Positions 11,713 through 21,640 of a stretch of 64,000 bases of DNA are shown here, one piece after another. The stretch is from Vitis vinifera (taxonomy: Eukaryota; Streptophyta; Magnoliopsida; Vitales; Vitaceae): assembly GCF_030704535.1 (NCBI RefSeq), contig NC_081823.1:7074501-7138500 (forward strand), in the 5' to 3' direction. The position numbers and the translations under genes were made by a program. Below the pieces are notes generated by a model, which saw nothing but the letters and a program-made list of their open reading frames with translations, was not told the origin of the DNA and searched no databases. Positions within the stretch are counted from its first letter, which is position 1, and each line of letters opens with the position of its first letter.

Positions 11713-13739
11713 CAATAAGACATTTATCGTATATATTTCAAGTTCTGGAAAATGAGGAGCTTTCCTTATGGACAAGAACACTTTAAGGTTCCCTTCAAAA
11801 AGATCATAGGACACAACACACACACAAACAGGGAGACACAGAGATTGCTAGATTGCACCATCCACCAAGTTTAGAGGCAAATCACTACACTATTAAGATG
11901 GCAGCTACAGACCTAAACCTATTGAAAAAAGTAGACAAACCACAAGCAAACCTGACGAGGCTGAGACACCAGAATGTCCAAGTTTTCCACATCACTATCA
12001 GCATATCCATCATCATACTGGCAATTAAACACACTTCCATTATCCCATGATGGCAACCGATCATCATCATTGTGTTCTTGAGCATCTGAAAAAACAAATT
12101 GAACAAAATAACCATCAACACATAACCAATGAATCCTCCCAGGATATTTTTCAAGGCACTTCCCAAGTATCACAAGAAGATAAATTTATTTCATAAACAA
12201 AATGGAAAATTCCTTAAACAGTAGCTATTACTCTGCTTAAATTCAAACAAACAACAAGAAGACCATGTTACACCTACATGGAGTACATAAACAACTGAGG
12301 AAGAGATTATTTTTTTTGTTATAGATAATATTTTCCCTTTCATGTTACATGGAATATAACGTGGAGCCTCCCCATCCCCACCCCTAATGCTTGCTACTTC
12401 AGCCAGGCCTTCAATGGTGGGAAAGGGCATAAAGTTCAAAACAACTACTAATGATGCACAAAACAAAAAGCCACCTTACGGTCAGTACTAGAGTTTCCCA
12501 AGCACCTGTACAGCACTTTGCAAAGAGCATGGCTTGATGGTTTTCAGTACTAACTTGAGATTGAGAAGAACAAAAACTCATGAAATATAGAGATCAACTT
12601 CTAAAATTAAAATTTTTACAATGTTCTGAACATTTCAACTTTGCACGCTTACAGTATTTCTAGGAACCTCAAATTTCCACAGATATGATTTCAATTGTGA
12701 CTAGGATAAAGACTTATGTCAAAACCATGGAAAGATATGCAAAACTCCTAGTAGATACACCTATTTTTAAGTCAACTGAGATAATTGGGTGCAGAGCCCA
12801 CATATGAAGTTTAGCCTTTCAAGCTAGGTAAATGCATGTCATGTTATAAATGTGATTATTGGTGATGCTGCAACTTTCTTATTTCTTAATGCATAACTCT
12901 TGGCTTAAAAAACCAAATTCAGAGTTTCTTGAAGTAGACTTTCTTTTTTACCAACTAATCATAATATAATCATGGAAAAAAAAAACAAATTCCAATTTTT
13001 TAATCATGAAACTTTGTGACCTTGTTAGTTTAGTTATTTATTTACTTTTCCTTTTGTTTTTGCGATTTGTTTATATGAATAGCACACAAAGATGCTAGTA
13101 TCATCTCAACTAGTAAAAGAATGGGAATGATATAAATAAGCATAGCAACCCAAAAGACGAAGGAGCACCAAGGTTAAACTGAATTGCCTTAGCCTTGGAA
13201 ATTAGTCTATGCTATTGCTTCCTAATAAGAAATAAAAACAAAATAAAAAGGGAAGCATCAAGAGAAAGTCCATACCCGGAAGTTGTCTTCTTCTCTTCCC
13301 AAGGCACTACAATCAACATGCATTTCATCACCAACCATAATAAAAATTTCAACAGTTCATGTACAAAATGAAATGACCAGAATAGAGCTGTAACTCAAGC
13401 ATGAACCACTTGAAGCCCAATCATTCAGTCAAAAGTATGCCCACTGTGCCAGAACTTGTTTGGAATCTTTTAACTAGTGTGTGCTTAGGCTTTGATTTCA
13501 AAGCCCAAAAAGTTCGATGTCAACTCAGGAAGACAAATATATACACTACTCTATATTATATATTTATATGCATGTGTGTGTGTGCATACTACTCTATATT
13601 ACATATTAATATGCTATGTTATGTCATAATATCAATATTTATATTATACATTAGAAATATTATTGCACATAAAGTTATGTACCTATATATTTATATTTAG
13701 TTTTATGGAGTCAACATCATACTATTTCATATTGGACAA

Positions 13740-14249
13740 TTGAACCATTAAGTGTTGTCCAGCCTAAACACAGTCCATCAAATGTTTTCTTATGCTGAGT
13801 TAGGCAGTCCATCAAACATAACATGACAGCTCTGTGTCATGGACTGTTTGTTTGGTGTCCGTGACCATAGCGATGGTGCTGATCAAGACTAGTATGTTGA
13901 TTAGTTTGAGCTGAATGTAATGGGAATTGCTTTAGGGAAAGGGCATGTATGTGATGTTGGATGTTTCTTCAGAGTTCAAGCAGACCGACCAGGTTAAGTC
14001 TAGGGAGCTTGTCACTAGTTGGGGACTTGACGATGAAGAGGAGCTAGGCCATCTCCTACACAAACTGGTTGGGAGCTGGAGCTGTTCCCCTGATGAGTCC
14101 ATGGCAGAACGAAACCAGTCAGTATAGTGACATTGAAATGCATGGCATGCAGGCCGAGCCCCTTTGATCCTTGCCCATGGGGTTGCCGCATAGGTTGTGC
14201 CGCTGCGTTGGAACTCTAGGCCCATGACATCTGGCTCTGATATCAACCA
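13740..14249 (-). mobile_element. Retroelement remnant in a CAP-H intron
   Basis: The plus-strand word GGCTCTGATATCAACCA (14233-14249) is, on the minus strand, a primer-binding-site-like TTGATATCAGAGCC. The less AT-rich DNA below it (about 13930-14230) fits the untranslated leader or start of a degraded element. I could not find terminal repeats or a gag/pol frame, so the limits are only approximate. Confidence 0.4.
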
Positions 14250-16131
14250 ATTTAATTGTTCTAATGCTAGCAATTTATACGATTATTTTATACTTTCATG
14301 AGTGAGCTTATATTACCATAACTTTAGGAAGAAGAAACAGCTTCACAAGATCCTCAGGTTGATAATGGCAATCTTCAGGAAGTGTGTTACGACAAGGTTC
14401 TCTACTTGCAGGTAGCAGCAGCAATTTTGGATTTTTGAGAGGGACAAAGACATCAGGCGCTTCTTTGACCAAATATTTTGTGAAACTAATATCTAATTCT
14501 GTAATTTTTTTGTTCTTTGGTCTCTTCTTTGTGAAAGATGACTCACTTTCAGTAGGAACATCCTCTGAACCTACAAAATAGATATCAGACTAGATAGCCA
14601 AACTGATGGATCCTCACAACAGAAGTAATATAATTTCATCCTAATACCAACCCTTGCACTTCTGAAACTTCCAATGATCTGTACCTGCCCAGACATTTTT
14701 CTTTGAGGTAAATCCCAACCCTTGAAACAAAAATGTAGCAACATTCTCAAGCCTGTCATCTACATCAGGTTCATAAGATGTATAGGAATCATTCCCCTAC
14801 AGGAATAAAACAAAATTATTATAGTCCTTTACTTTCTTCTCTCTGTTTAAGTAGGGCATTGGGGAGAAAAACTGGGAGTGGAGTGAACTAACAGAAGGAC
14901 ATGTTATTATAAAGAATCGAAAGAACACAACCAGAACAGCTCCAGCATTTAGCATGTGCCAAATACCTCATAATGACTATGAATGGTTGGATCTCCAAAA
15001 GTGAAGCCATCATCAGTTACAGCTGTCCCATTGTCATGATTAAAGGTCCATGCCTCATAGCTACCAAACAGATTGCCATTGAACTCAACATATCAACTGA
15101 TCCTGTACTTCCTTCTGATTTCTGACCTTCATTAAATGTATGAGATGGCTGTTGATTTTCTTCATTGAACAGACACATGATATCCCTAAGAGTGGGGGAA
15201 ATTTCATTTTTTTCAAGCATGTTCATCACCATCTGCTCAATATATTCTGTGATAAAGAAAAGAAAAGAAAATGGCTTCAAAAAAAAGAGAGAAATCAAGT
15301 TGCCCATGATAGCAATATCACATATACCTTTGGCAAAAGATATAGCAACCATATCTGAACTATTATTTTCACTTGAACATAATATGCACTTTCCTGGTAC
15401 TTCCAAAGAATCAAAAAGCACCCGACATCCTCCATATACAGCAAGATTATTCAGTAGGAGACCCTTCACTCCATCAAACTGGGCTGATGTCTGATGATAA
15501 AGAGGATCCACTGTAAAAGCAACTGGACAGTCACAAGAAAAAAAAATTAGAAATACCAAAAGAAAAATAATCCATATTTGCCTGACTCACTTCTTAAAAG
15601 GGTTATTGTAGCACATGAAATTACCGTCAAACCTCTTTACATTAAGAGCTTCAAATGATGATACCAATGTGGACAAAGGTGATATCTGCAAAAAAAAAAA
15701 AAAATACTTCCACGAGTTTGCAGTTTAATGCATTAAGGGATTCAATAAGCCAGAGACCTAACAACCTTCCTATCTGGCTCTTTTTTAGAATGACCCTCAT
15801 CATCTCTGTTGTTGTTGTCACCCTCCACCAATGTTTCCGGTACCAAATCAGAACATCAGGGAAATGAACAATGTAGTGAACTATGATTCTCATGGCAACA
15901 AGACGGTGTAAATGGTGAAGCATGGTCCTCATAGCCCAATGAAATGAAATTTATAATCTTTAGTAATTGACAATAGAACTTGAGCTTCACCATCATGTCC
16001 ATCCCTTGCCTCAGCTTTGAACTAGATTTTCCAAAGAGACCCTAAATGTTGTTTATTAATTTATCCATAAACAATTGATAGATTATGCCATATTTTTAGT
16101 ACAATTACACTCATCAAACTTAATTTACTTA

Positions 16132-16567
16132 GGTTATAATTGGTTACTGAAAAGACTAAGGAAAAAATTTGTTAAGGAAAATGATTTTCTCATGTTTAGT
16201 TGTAATATGGAAAACACTAAAGAAAATCTAATTTAATTAAAATTACTTAGAAACTTATGCATTTTCAAATTATTTAATCTTTATATCAAAAAGTTAAAAT
16301 AAGTGAAAAATGAATTTGAAGTAGTGCATATAAATGGAAAACATCAAAGAAAATCAAATGTAATTAAAATTACTTAGAAACTTATGCATTTTCAAATTAT
16401 TTAATCTTTATATCGAAAAGCTAAAATATGTGAAAATTGAATTTGAAATAGCATATAAAAATAATTTCTTGACTTAAATCTATTCTTTATTTTCTTTCAC
16501 TTTTTCTTTCCTCTCTATTTTCTTTCCCTCATAGTTTCCCTCAAATTTTCCACGAACCAAATGTAGC
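16132..16567. mobile_element. MITE-like repeat with internal 127-base duplication
   Basis: Starts with GGTTATAATTGGTTACTG and ends with CCACGAACCAAATGTAGC, an imperfect inverted pair shared with the elements at 32571, 41736 and 59041. Units 16207-16333 and 16334-16460 are a near-identical tandem duplication. It lies in a CAP-H intron. Confidence 0.55.
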
Positions 16568-17059
16568 ATTTATGTTTTGAGGAACATCACTTGTTCCCAT
16601 TACGTGGAATAACTGAAATGAACTACACTACACTTTCCATACCTAATGAGTGAACTCTTTCACAAAAATCAAAATTTGAAAGTAGACTTAAAGTTTTATC
16701 AAATCTACCACAATAGACAGAAATGCTTTTCAAAAATGAAAATATGGAATCAATCAAATTAACTTTACTCTTGAAAGTAACATCTTAAATGCTAAATTAG
16801 AATATGTCACCACAATAGAAAACAAGTCAGATCCTCCCAGGGAAAAAAATCATAATTAAATAACCAATCATGAAAAATTTACACCAAAAAGGTTAGTCAT
16901 TAACAACCTTTTGTGAAGCCATGAAAGAAACCTATGTTTTCATGCAAGAAGACATATAACCATTAGAATTAAATCACTATCTAAAAATTAAAACCCCACC
17001 TTGTTCATTTACTAGACTAGCACTATTGATCCCACCAAGGATCTTGTATGTCTCTGAAT

Positions 17060-17625
17060 TATCATAGGATGCTTCAAATGAGCCTCCTCATGGGTTTATA
17101 TAGAGCCCAGGAAGCTTCTAGAGACTCCTGGAGCTATCTACACTAAGCCATTGGAGGGAAGAGTGTGGAAGGTTCTAGAGATGCCTAGAGATGTCCACAC
17201 ATCTCTACACTATGGTAGAAAGCATGAGAGGAGTCCTCTAGAGAATTCTAGAGATCTCTTGTACATAGGGTTGTACATAGAATTGTGTAGGGTATTCTAG
17301 AATCTTCTTGATTTGTAAGGAACCCTCCAAGGTTCCAAAGGGTTCCATTGGTGCCTATAAATAGGTGAGGGTCTCATTTGGCCAAGGCACCACCCAAATC
17401 ACTTCCTAACCAAGCAAGTGAGCTTCTAAGCATTGTATAGTTTCCTTTGAAAGCAATAAAGCTTCCATTCTTCAAGAGCGGCCTACTACGCCTTCTAAAG
17501 CTTTCGAGTTGTGAGCATCTTAGCCTAACAAGCTAAGCATTAAGAGTAAGGTTGACTTAACAAGATCAAGGGTCTTGGCTTGTCTAAGTGTCGCACGAGC
17601 TTAGCAAAAGACTAAGTCCGTGACA
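17060..17625 (+). repeat. 5' LTR
   Basis: Carries a TATA box (TATAAATA, 17356-17363) and an AATAAAG polyadenylation word near 17455. It aligns along its length with 19304-20099. It lacks about 12 bases present in the 3' LTR and holds about 60 bases near 17510-17570 that the 3' LTR has lost. Confidence 0.92.
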
Positions 17626-17670
17626 AGTGATATCAAAGCGTGGCTATGAAGTGGGCATAGTAAATGAAGC

Positions 17671-18891
17671 ATGTCGGGCTCTAACGTGGAGGAGACTAGT
17701 GAGCAAACACGTGGGAGGGAGACTAAGCCTACTGAACGAGGCAGGGGCAAGAAGGATAAATCTCGTGATGTCGTTGCCAACATGGAAGCAAGGTTAGTCA
17801 AGGTGGAGCTAGCCATGGCGGACACTCGGGAGGGGTTAGACTTGATCGAGCAAGGCATGGAAAAGGGCTTAGAGGATCTAAGGGAGCAAATCCAAGACCT
17901 TTGTGAGAGGGTGCTAGTCTCACAGGTTCAACCAGTGTCACACAAGGAGTTTGTGTCCTTTCAAGGAAAGGTCTTAAGCATGCTTGCTAGCATGGAATCA
18001 AGGATAGAGGTTTTGGCCACTCGAATGGAGTCCCGAGACCACGAGGTTAAGCAAGAGTTGGCCATCTACAAGGCTGCTGTGTCGACATGGGTCATGGCCA
18101 CACAGGAGGCATCTAGGGTGGAGGTGCCGAAGCCACATGGGTTTAGTGGCAAGCGGGATGCCAAGGAGTTGGATAACTTCTTATGGCATATGGAGCAATA
18201 CTTCGAGGCTATCGCATTGACTGATGAGGCAACTAAGGTAAGAACTGCAACCCTCTACCTTACTGACACAGTTACTCTATGGTAGTATCGGAGGTTTGTC
18301 GATATGAAGAAAGGCATTTGCACTATAGAGACGTGAAAGGACTTCAAGAAGGAGATCAAGAAGCAGTTCTACCCCGAGGACGTGGCTTACCTGGCTAGGA
18401 AAAACATGAGGCGTCTCAAGCACACAGGCTCGATATGCGACTATGTCAAGGAATTCTCTTCACTCATGCTTGAGATTCCTAACATGACTGAGGAGGAGTT
18501 GCTATTCAACTTCATGGATAACCTGCAAGGGTGGAACGAGCAGGAATTAAGGTGCCGAGACATTTAAGACTTAGCCATTGCTATGGCAGTAGTAGAGTCT
18601 TTAACGGATTACAAGAGGGAAGACTCATCCAAGGTTGAGTCTTTGGAAAATAGCCACGCCACGAGTGGGGGAGACGAGGTCTCAAGGGACCACAATGCTC
18701 CTAAAATGGGATCAGGCAAGACGCCTAACGTCCGAGAAGGAAGGAGTTTACGCCTAAAATCAAATGTTTCCTATGTGACGGTCCACATTAGGCACGGGAT
18801 TGTCCAAAGAGGAAGGCGCTCAATGCCATGATCGAGGAGAGGGAACAGGAGGACGAAGCACATATGGGCTCGATGCAGCTACTAGGTGCCC
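17671..18891 (+). pseudogene. Retrotransposon gag, broken
   Basis: The ATG at 17671 opens a gag with a coiled-coil-like N-terminal half. A retrotransposon gag core follows (PHGFSGKRDAKELDNFLWHM, then a conserved ATLYLTD-type segment), and then a zinc knuckle of CX2CX3HX4C type at about 18757-18800. The frame is broken by stops at 18283-18285, at about 18334-18336, at 18565-18567 and inside the knuckle (18789-18791). A frameshift near 18740 separates the first part from the knuckle. Most stops look like single G-to-A changes in Trp codons, typical of silenced, methylated elements. Gag would form the particle that packages the RNA; this copy cannot make it. Confidence 0.88.
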
Positions 18892-18941
18892 TCTAATTCA
18901 ACCCAAAGCCTAGTACGCCTAAGACCTCCTTACTATCAGGG

Positions 18942-19292
18942 GTGCAAGTAAAGGAGGCAAAAGGGGAGCGAGCTGAGGTAACCCACACATACATCAACAA
19001 GGTCACCAAGGGAAAGGTGAACTTGATGGGTAAGAGGAAGCAGCACTCCAAGCATCGAAAGTGCAGGGATCTGCATCCATCCGAGGCCTCACGAGAAAAG
19101 GAGGTGAAAAATATCCTGGCTGAACGGGTCACCAAGAGACAAAGGGTTCCTCCTGTGATAGAGTATCTAGTCCGATGGAAAGGACTACCTAGGAGGCAGG
19201 AAAGCTGGGAACATGCAGATGCCTTGAGAAGGTTCTGGAAACACATCGAGAGGTTTCAGAAAGAGGCAACAACGAGGACATCGACTGCATAG
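18942..19292 (+). pseudogene. Chromodomain (integrase C-terminal tail) joined to gag
   Basis: A frame of about 116 codons, in the same phase as the zinc knuckle. The chromodomain is at its end: PPVIEYLVRWKGLPRRQESW, then EHADAL and a helix WKHIERFQKEA. In full-length chromoviruses this domain ends the integrase and directs integration to heterochromatin. Here it follows gag without any polymerase region, separated only by a Lys/Arg-rich stretch. This marks an internal deletion of roughly 3 kb of pol in the ancestor. The 18942 start is arbitrary, since the frame is open from 18897. Confidence 0.85.
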
Positions 19293-19303
19293 GTGGGTGA
19301 GAG

Positions 19304-20099
19304 TGTCACAGGATACTTCAAATGAGCCTCCTCATGGGTTTATATAGAGACCAGGAAGCTTTTGGAGACTCTTGGAGCCATCTACACTAAGCCATTGGAG
19401 GGAAGAGTGAGGAAGGTTCTAGAGATGCCTAGAGATGTTCACACATCTCTACACTATGGTGGAAGACATGAGAGGAGTCCAAGGCTTTCTAGAGAATTCT
19501 AGAGATCTCTTGTACATAGGGTTGTACATAAAATTGTGTAGGGTATTCTAGAATCTTCTTGATTTGTAAGGAACCCTCCAAGGTTCCAGAGAGTTCCATT
19601 GGTGCCTATAAATAAGTGAGGGTCTCATTTGGCCAAGACACCACTCAAATCACTTCCTAACCAAGCAAGTGAGCTTCTAAGCATTGTATAACTTCCTTTG
19701 AAAGTAATAAAGCTTCCATTCTTTAAGAGTGGCTTATTATGCCTTCTAAAGCTTCCAAGCAAGATCAAGGGTCTTGGCTTGTGCCGCACGAGCTTAGGAA
19801 AAGACTAAGGTGGTGTTTGTTTTTTTACTTAATTCTAAATAGAACCTTAATACTTAATAGTGTTAAATATTAGGTTGTTTGTTTTTGTAGTATTTTATTT
19901 TTATTAAGTATTAAAAAGTAAAGAAAAACCAATATGTTATTTTTTCTATTTAGAAAAAGCTACATATTTTGGCTTTTTCTATTTAGTAAAAAGTTTATAA
20001 TAAATCATGAAAAAGTAGAAAAACAAACAACCTAAATTTTGAAAACAAATTACTTTCAGCAAAAAGTCAAAAAAACAAACACCACCTAAGTCCGTGACA
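19304..20099 (+). repeat. 3' LTR with nested MITE
   Basis: Starts TGTCACAGGATAC after AGGTGGGTGAGAG, a purine-rich stretch that can serve as the polypurine tract. It ends AAGTCCGTGACA. A 278-base MITE plus a TAA duplication interrupt it at 19806-20089. Confidence 0.9.
19809..20086. mobile_element. Tourist/PIF-Harbinger-like MITE
   Basis: Terminal inverted repeats are GGTGGTGTTTGTTTTTTT (19809) and its complement ending ACAAACACCACC (20086). The flanking duplication is TAA (19806-19808 and 20087-20089), the three-base target typical of the PIF/Harbinger superfamily. The element is 278 bases, AT-rich and has no open frame. It is younger than the LTR element because it lies inside one of its LTRs. 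Confidence 0.85.
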
Positions 20100-20734
20100 G
20101 AAAGCACTGAATCCACCCTCAAGGAGTAAATCTTTACCCCAGCTTCCAATGTGCAACTTGCCTGTAAACAAAAACAAATTAATCAACCAATTAATTAACA
20201 CTCAAGTAGAATTCCAGCAAATATTTTATATACCCCAATTGTTAAAAGATGTGCCTATCGGCAATGGATCTTGTTTGTGCCTAACCAAAGCATGGGATTC
20301 TCACTGAGTGCTTAGAACCTTTTGAAAATTAGTCTCTGTATCTTCCTCTGCATCAACCCTTATAATCTCGCTGAGATGGTCTATGAGTTTTAGACCCCAA
20401 GTGTTCTTCTGATTTATTATCTACATCGTGACCAAGAAAAAAAAAAAAAAAACACACACACACATTGTTAAAGAGATTTCAGTCAAAATACGATCACAAT
20501 GAAACAAAAGTTAACACATTATTGACATTTTCTCTTGCAAGCTTTATGCAATTCTGGAACAACTCGATGATCTGTTCTTTTTCGAGAAAAGGATCGGGAG
20601 GGTCAGAAGGCTGAGTAGCAGCGGCGTTTCTGCGGCGGATAGCGGCGGCTCGCGCAGCACGTGCCTGGACGCGTTCGAGTTGGTCGTGGTTAGATTCCAA
20701 GAAAAAAGAAGCGGTGGGAATTGGAGGCGGTCAT

Positions 20735-21640
20735 CGCCGTCGAGGGGTTAGGATCAGGGTTACGGTTTGGTAATTCCGGTATGGGCGCGAGAGAGAGAAG
20801 CAGTTCGTTTTGGGCGTACAGTTCATTGTGCGCGAGAAGCATGAAACAACATCTTAGTCTTGACTCTTGGGTGTTAAAAACCACGTCGTTTTAATGACTA
20901 TTTCCCTCGCTTTATTTGAATTGGAGAGTTCAGGAGAATGGTGACGACCTGGCGCAATTGCAATATACAAATTTACAATCCTATAATAGTAATTAAAAAT
21001 TAAAAATTAAAAATTAAAAATTAAAAATAAATTTGAAATTAACAAGTTATTTTTACACATTATTTAATCTTATTTCACTTATTTTATCACAATACAAAAA
21101 ATTAAATAATTTAAAAATACAAGTGTTTATTTGGATATAGATGTGCAAATATTTTCCCATTGAATTTGACTGAAGTAGCAGTTAAAAAAGCTTCGGAAAT
21201 TTGCAGGTTCCTCTAAAATCCATTTGTTACTGAATGAATGGAATTGTTCTGGAATTTTATGTCTCCTCATAGTTAATAAATCTTAATTACAAATTAAACT
21301 TACGATCATCCACGACATCACAAATACAAACGAGTACGAAGAAGGGGGTAATCTCTGTTGTGCTCTACAGTTTAGAATGCTGGATGCAGCTGACACTAAG
21401 GAAAAATATAAGCTATTTCTAAAACCTTGAAGACTAATTACACATGATTTGAACAGCGGCTTCCCGAACCCCAGACAGCAGGACAAGCTAAATACTTAAC
21501 TAGAACCTCACGGGGCAGAAAGTGTTCCTTCTGTTTCACTGTCTCCTCTTCACAGGATGATGATTCGTAATGCAGCAGCTGATCAAATCAAGAGCCTGTT
21601 AACTTTGCACCGAAAAAAGGCCAAACAAATGTCGCAACTG
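20735..21640. other. Intergenic between CAP-H and the DUF212 gene
   Basis: Former CAP-H promoter (minus strand) followed by AT-rich DNA with a short tandem TTAAAAA/AATTAAAA run near 20993-21025. The rest is probably the 3' UTR of the DUF212 gene, which ends at 21641. No extra gene. Confidence 0.5.

Larger units (their letters stand above)
17060..20099 (+). mobile_element. Non-autonomous Ty3/gypsy chromovirus-like LTR retrotransposon
   Basis: The 5' LTR is 17060-17625. The 3' LTR is 19304-20099, about 515 bases without a nested MITE. The ends are TGTCAC...GTGACA (the 5' copy is mutated to TATCAT). A primer-binding site, TGATATCAAAGCG, sits at 17628-17640. Between the LTRs lie a gag and, directly after it, a chromodomain; protease, reverse transcriptase, RNase H and the integrase core are absent. 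The element therefore cannot move without a helper. The flanking duplication is GAAT (17056-17059) and GAAA (20100-20103), one mismatch; removing the element and one copy rejoins the CAP-H exon exactly in frame. LTR divergence and several TGG-to-TAG/TGA changes show that the insertion is not recent. Confidence 0.93.
9224..20734 (-). pseudogene. CAP-H: Condensin complex subunit 2 (CAP-H/Barren), disabled copy
   Basis: CAP-H is the kleisin that closes the condensin ring on mitotic chromosomes. All exons of a normal plant gene can be traced on the minus strand: 20734-20527 (ending LFQNCIKLAREN), 20420-20319, 20161-20104 plus 17059-17000 (one exon split by an LTR retrotransposon), 15848-15766, 15685-15625, 15522-15328 (VDPLYHQTSAQFD), 15246-14967, 14796-14652, 14570-14317 (LPEDCHYQPEDLVKLFLLP), 13306-13276, 12087-about 11953, 11434-11324 (VQYDKTSKQIDVH) and 9451-9224 (SPHLCFICLLHLVNEH, stop at 9224). 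Splice phases agree throughout. Four lesions disable it: a one-base frameshift at a T-run in exon 1 (about 20705), the element in exon 3, a missing AG before exon 4 (CTG at 15849-15851), and a frameshift in the seventh exon near 15085 that leads to an early stop at 15017. An intact copy elsewhere is expected, because condensin is essential. Confidence 0.88.

Noticed and set aside
11535..11823. Leu/Ser-rich minus frames
   Set aside because: Translation of the GA/GAGT simple repeat inside an intron.
15017..15559. 180-codon minus-strand frame as a complete gene
   Set aside because: It merges two CAP-H exons with the intron between them; the splice sites and family wording show the true exon limits.
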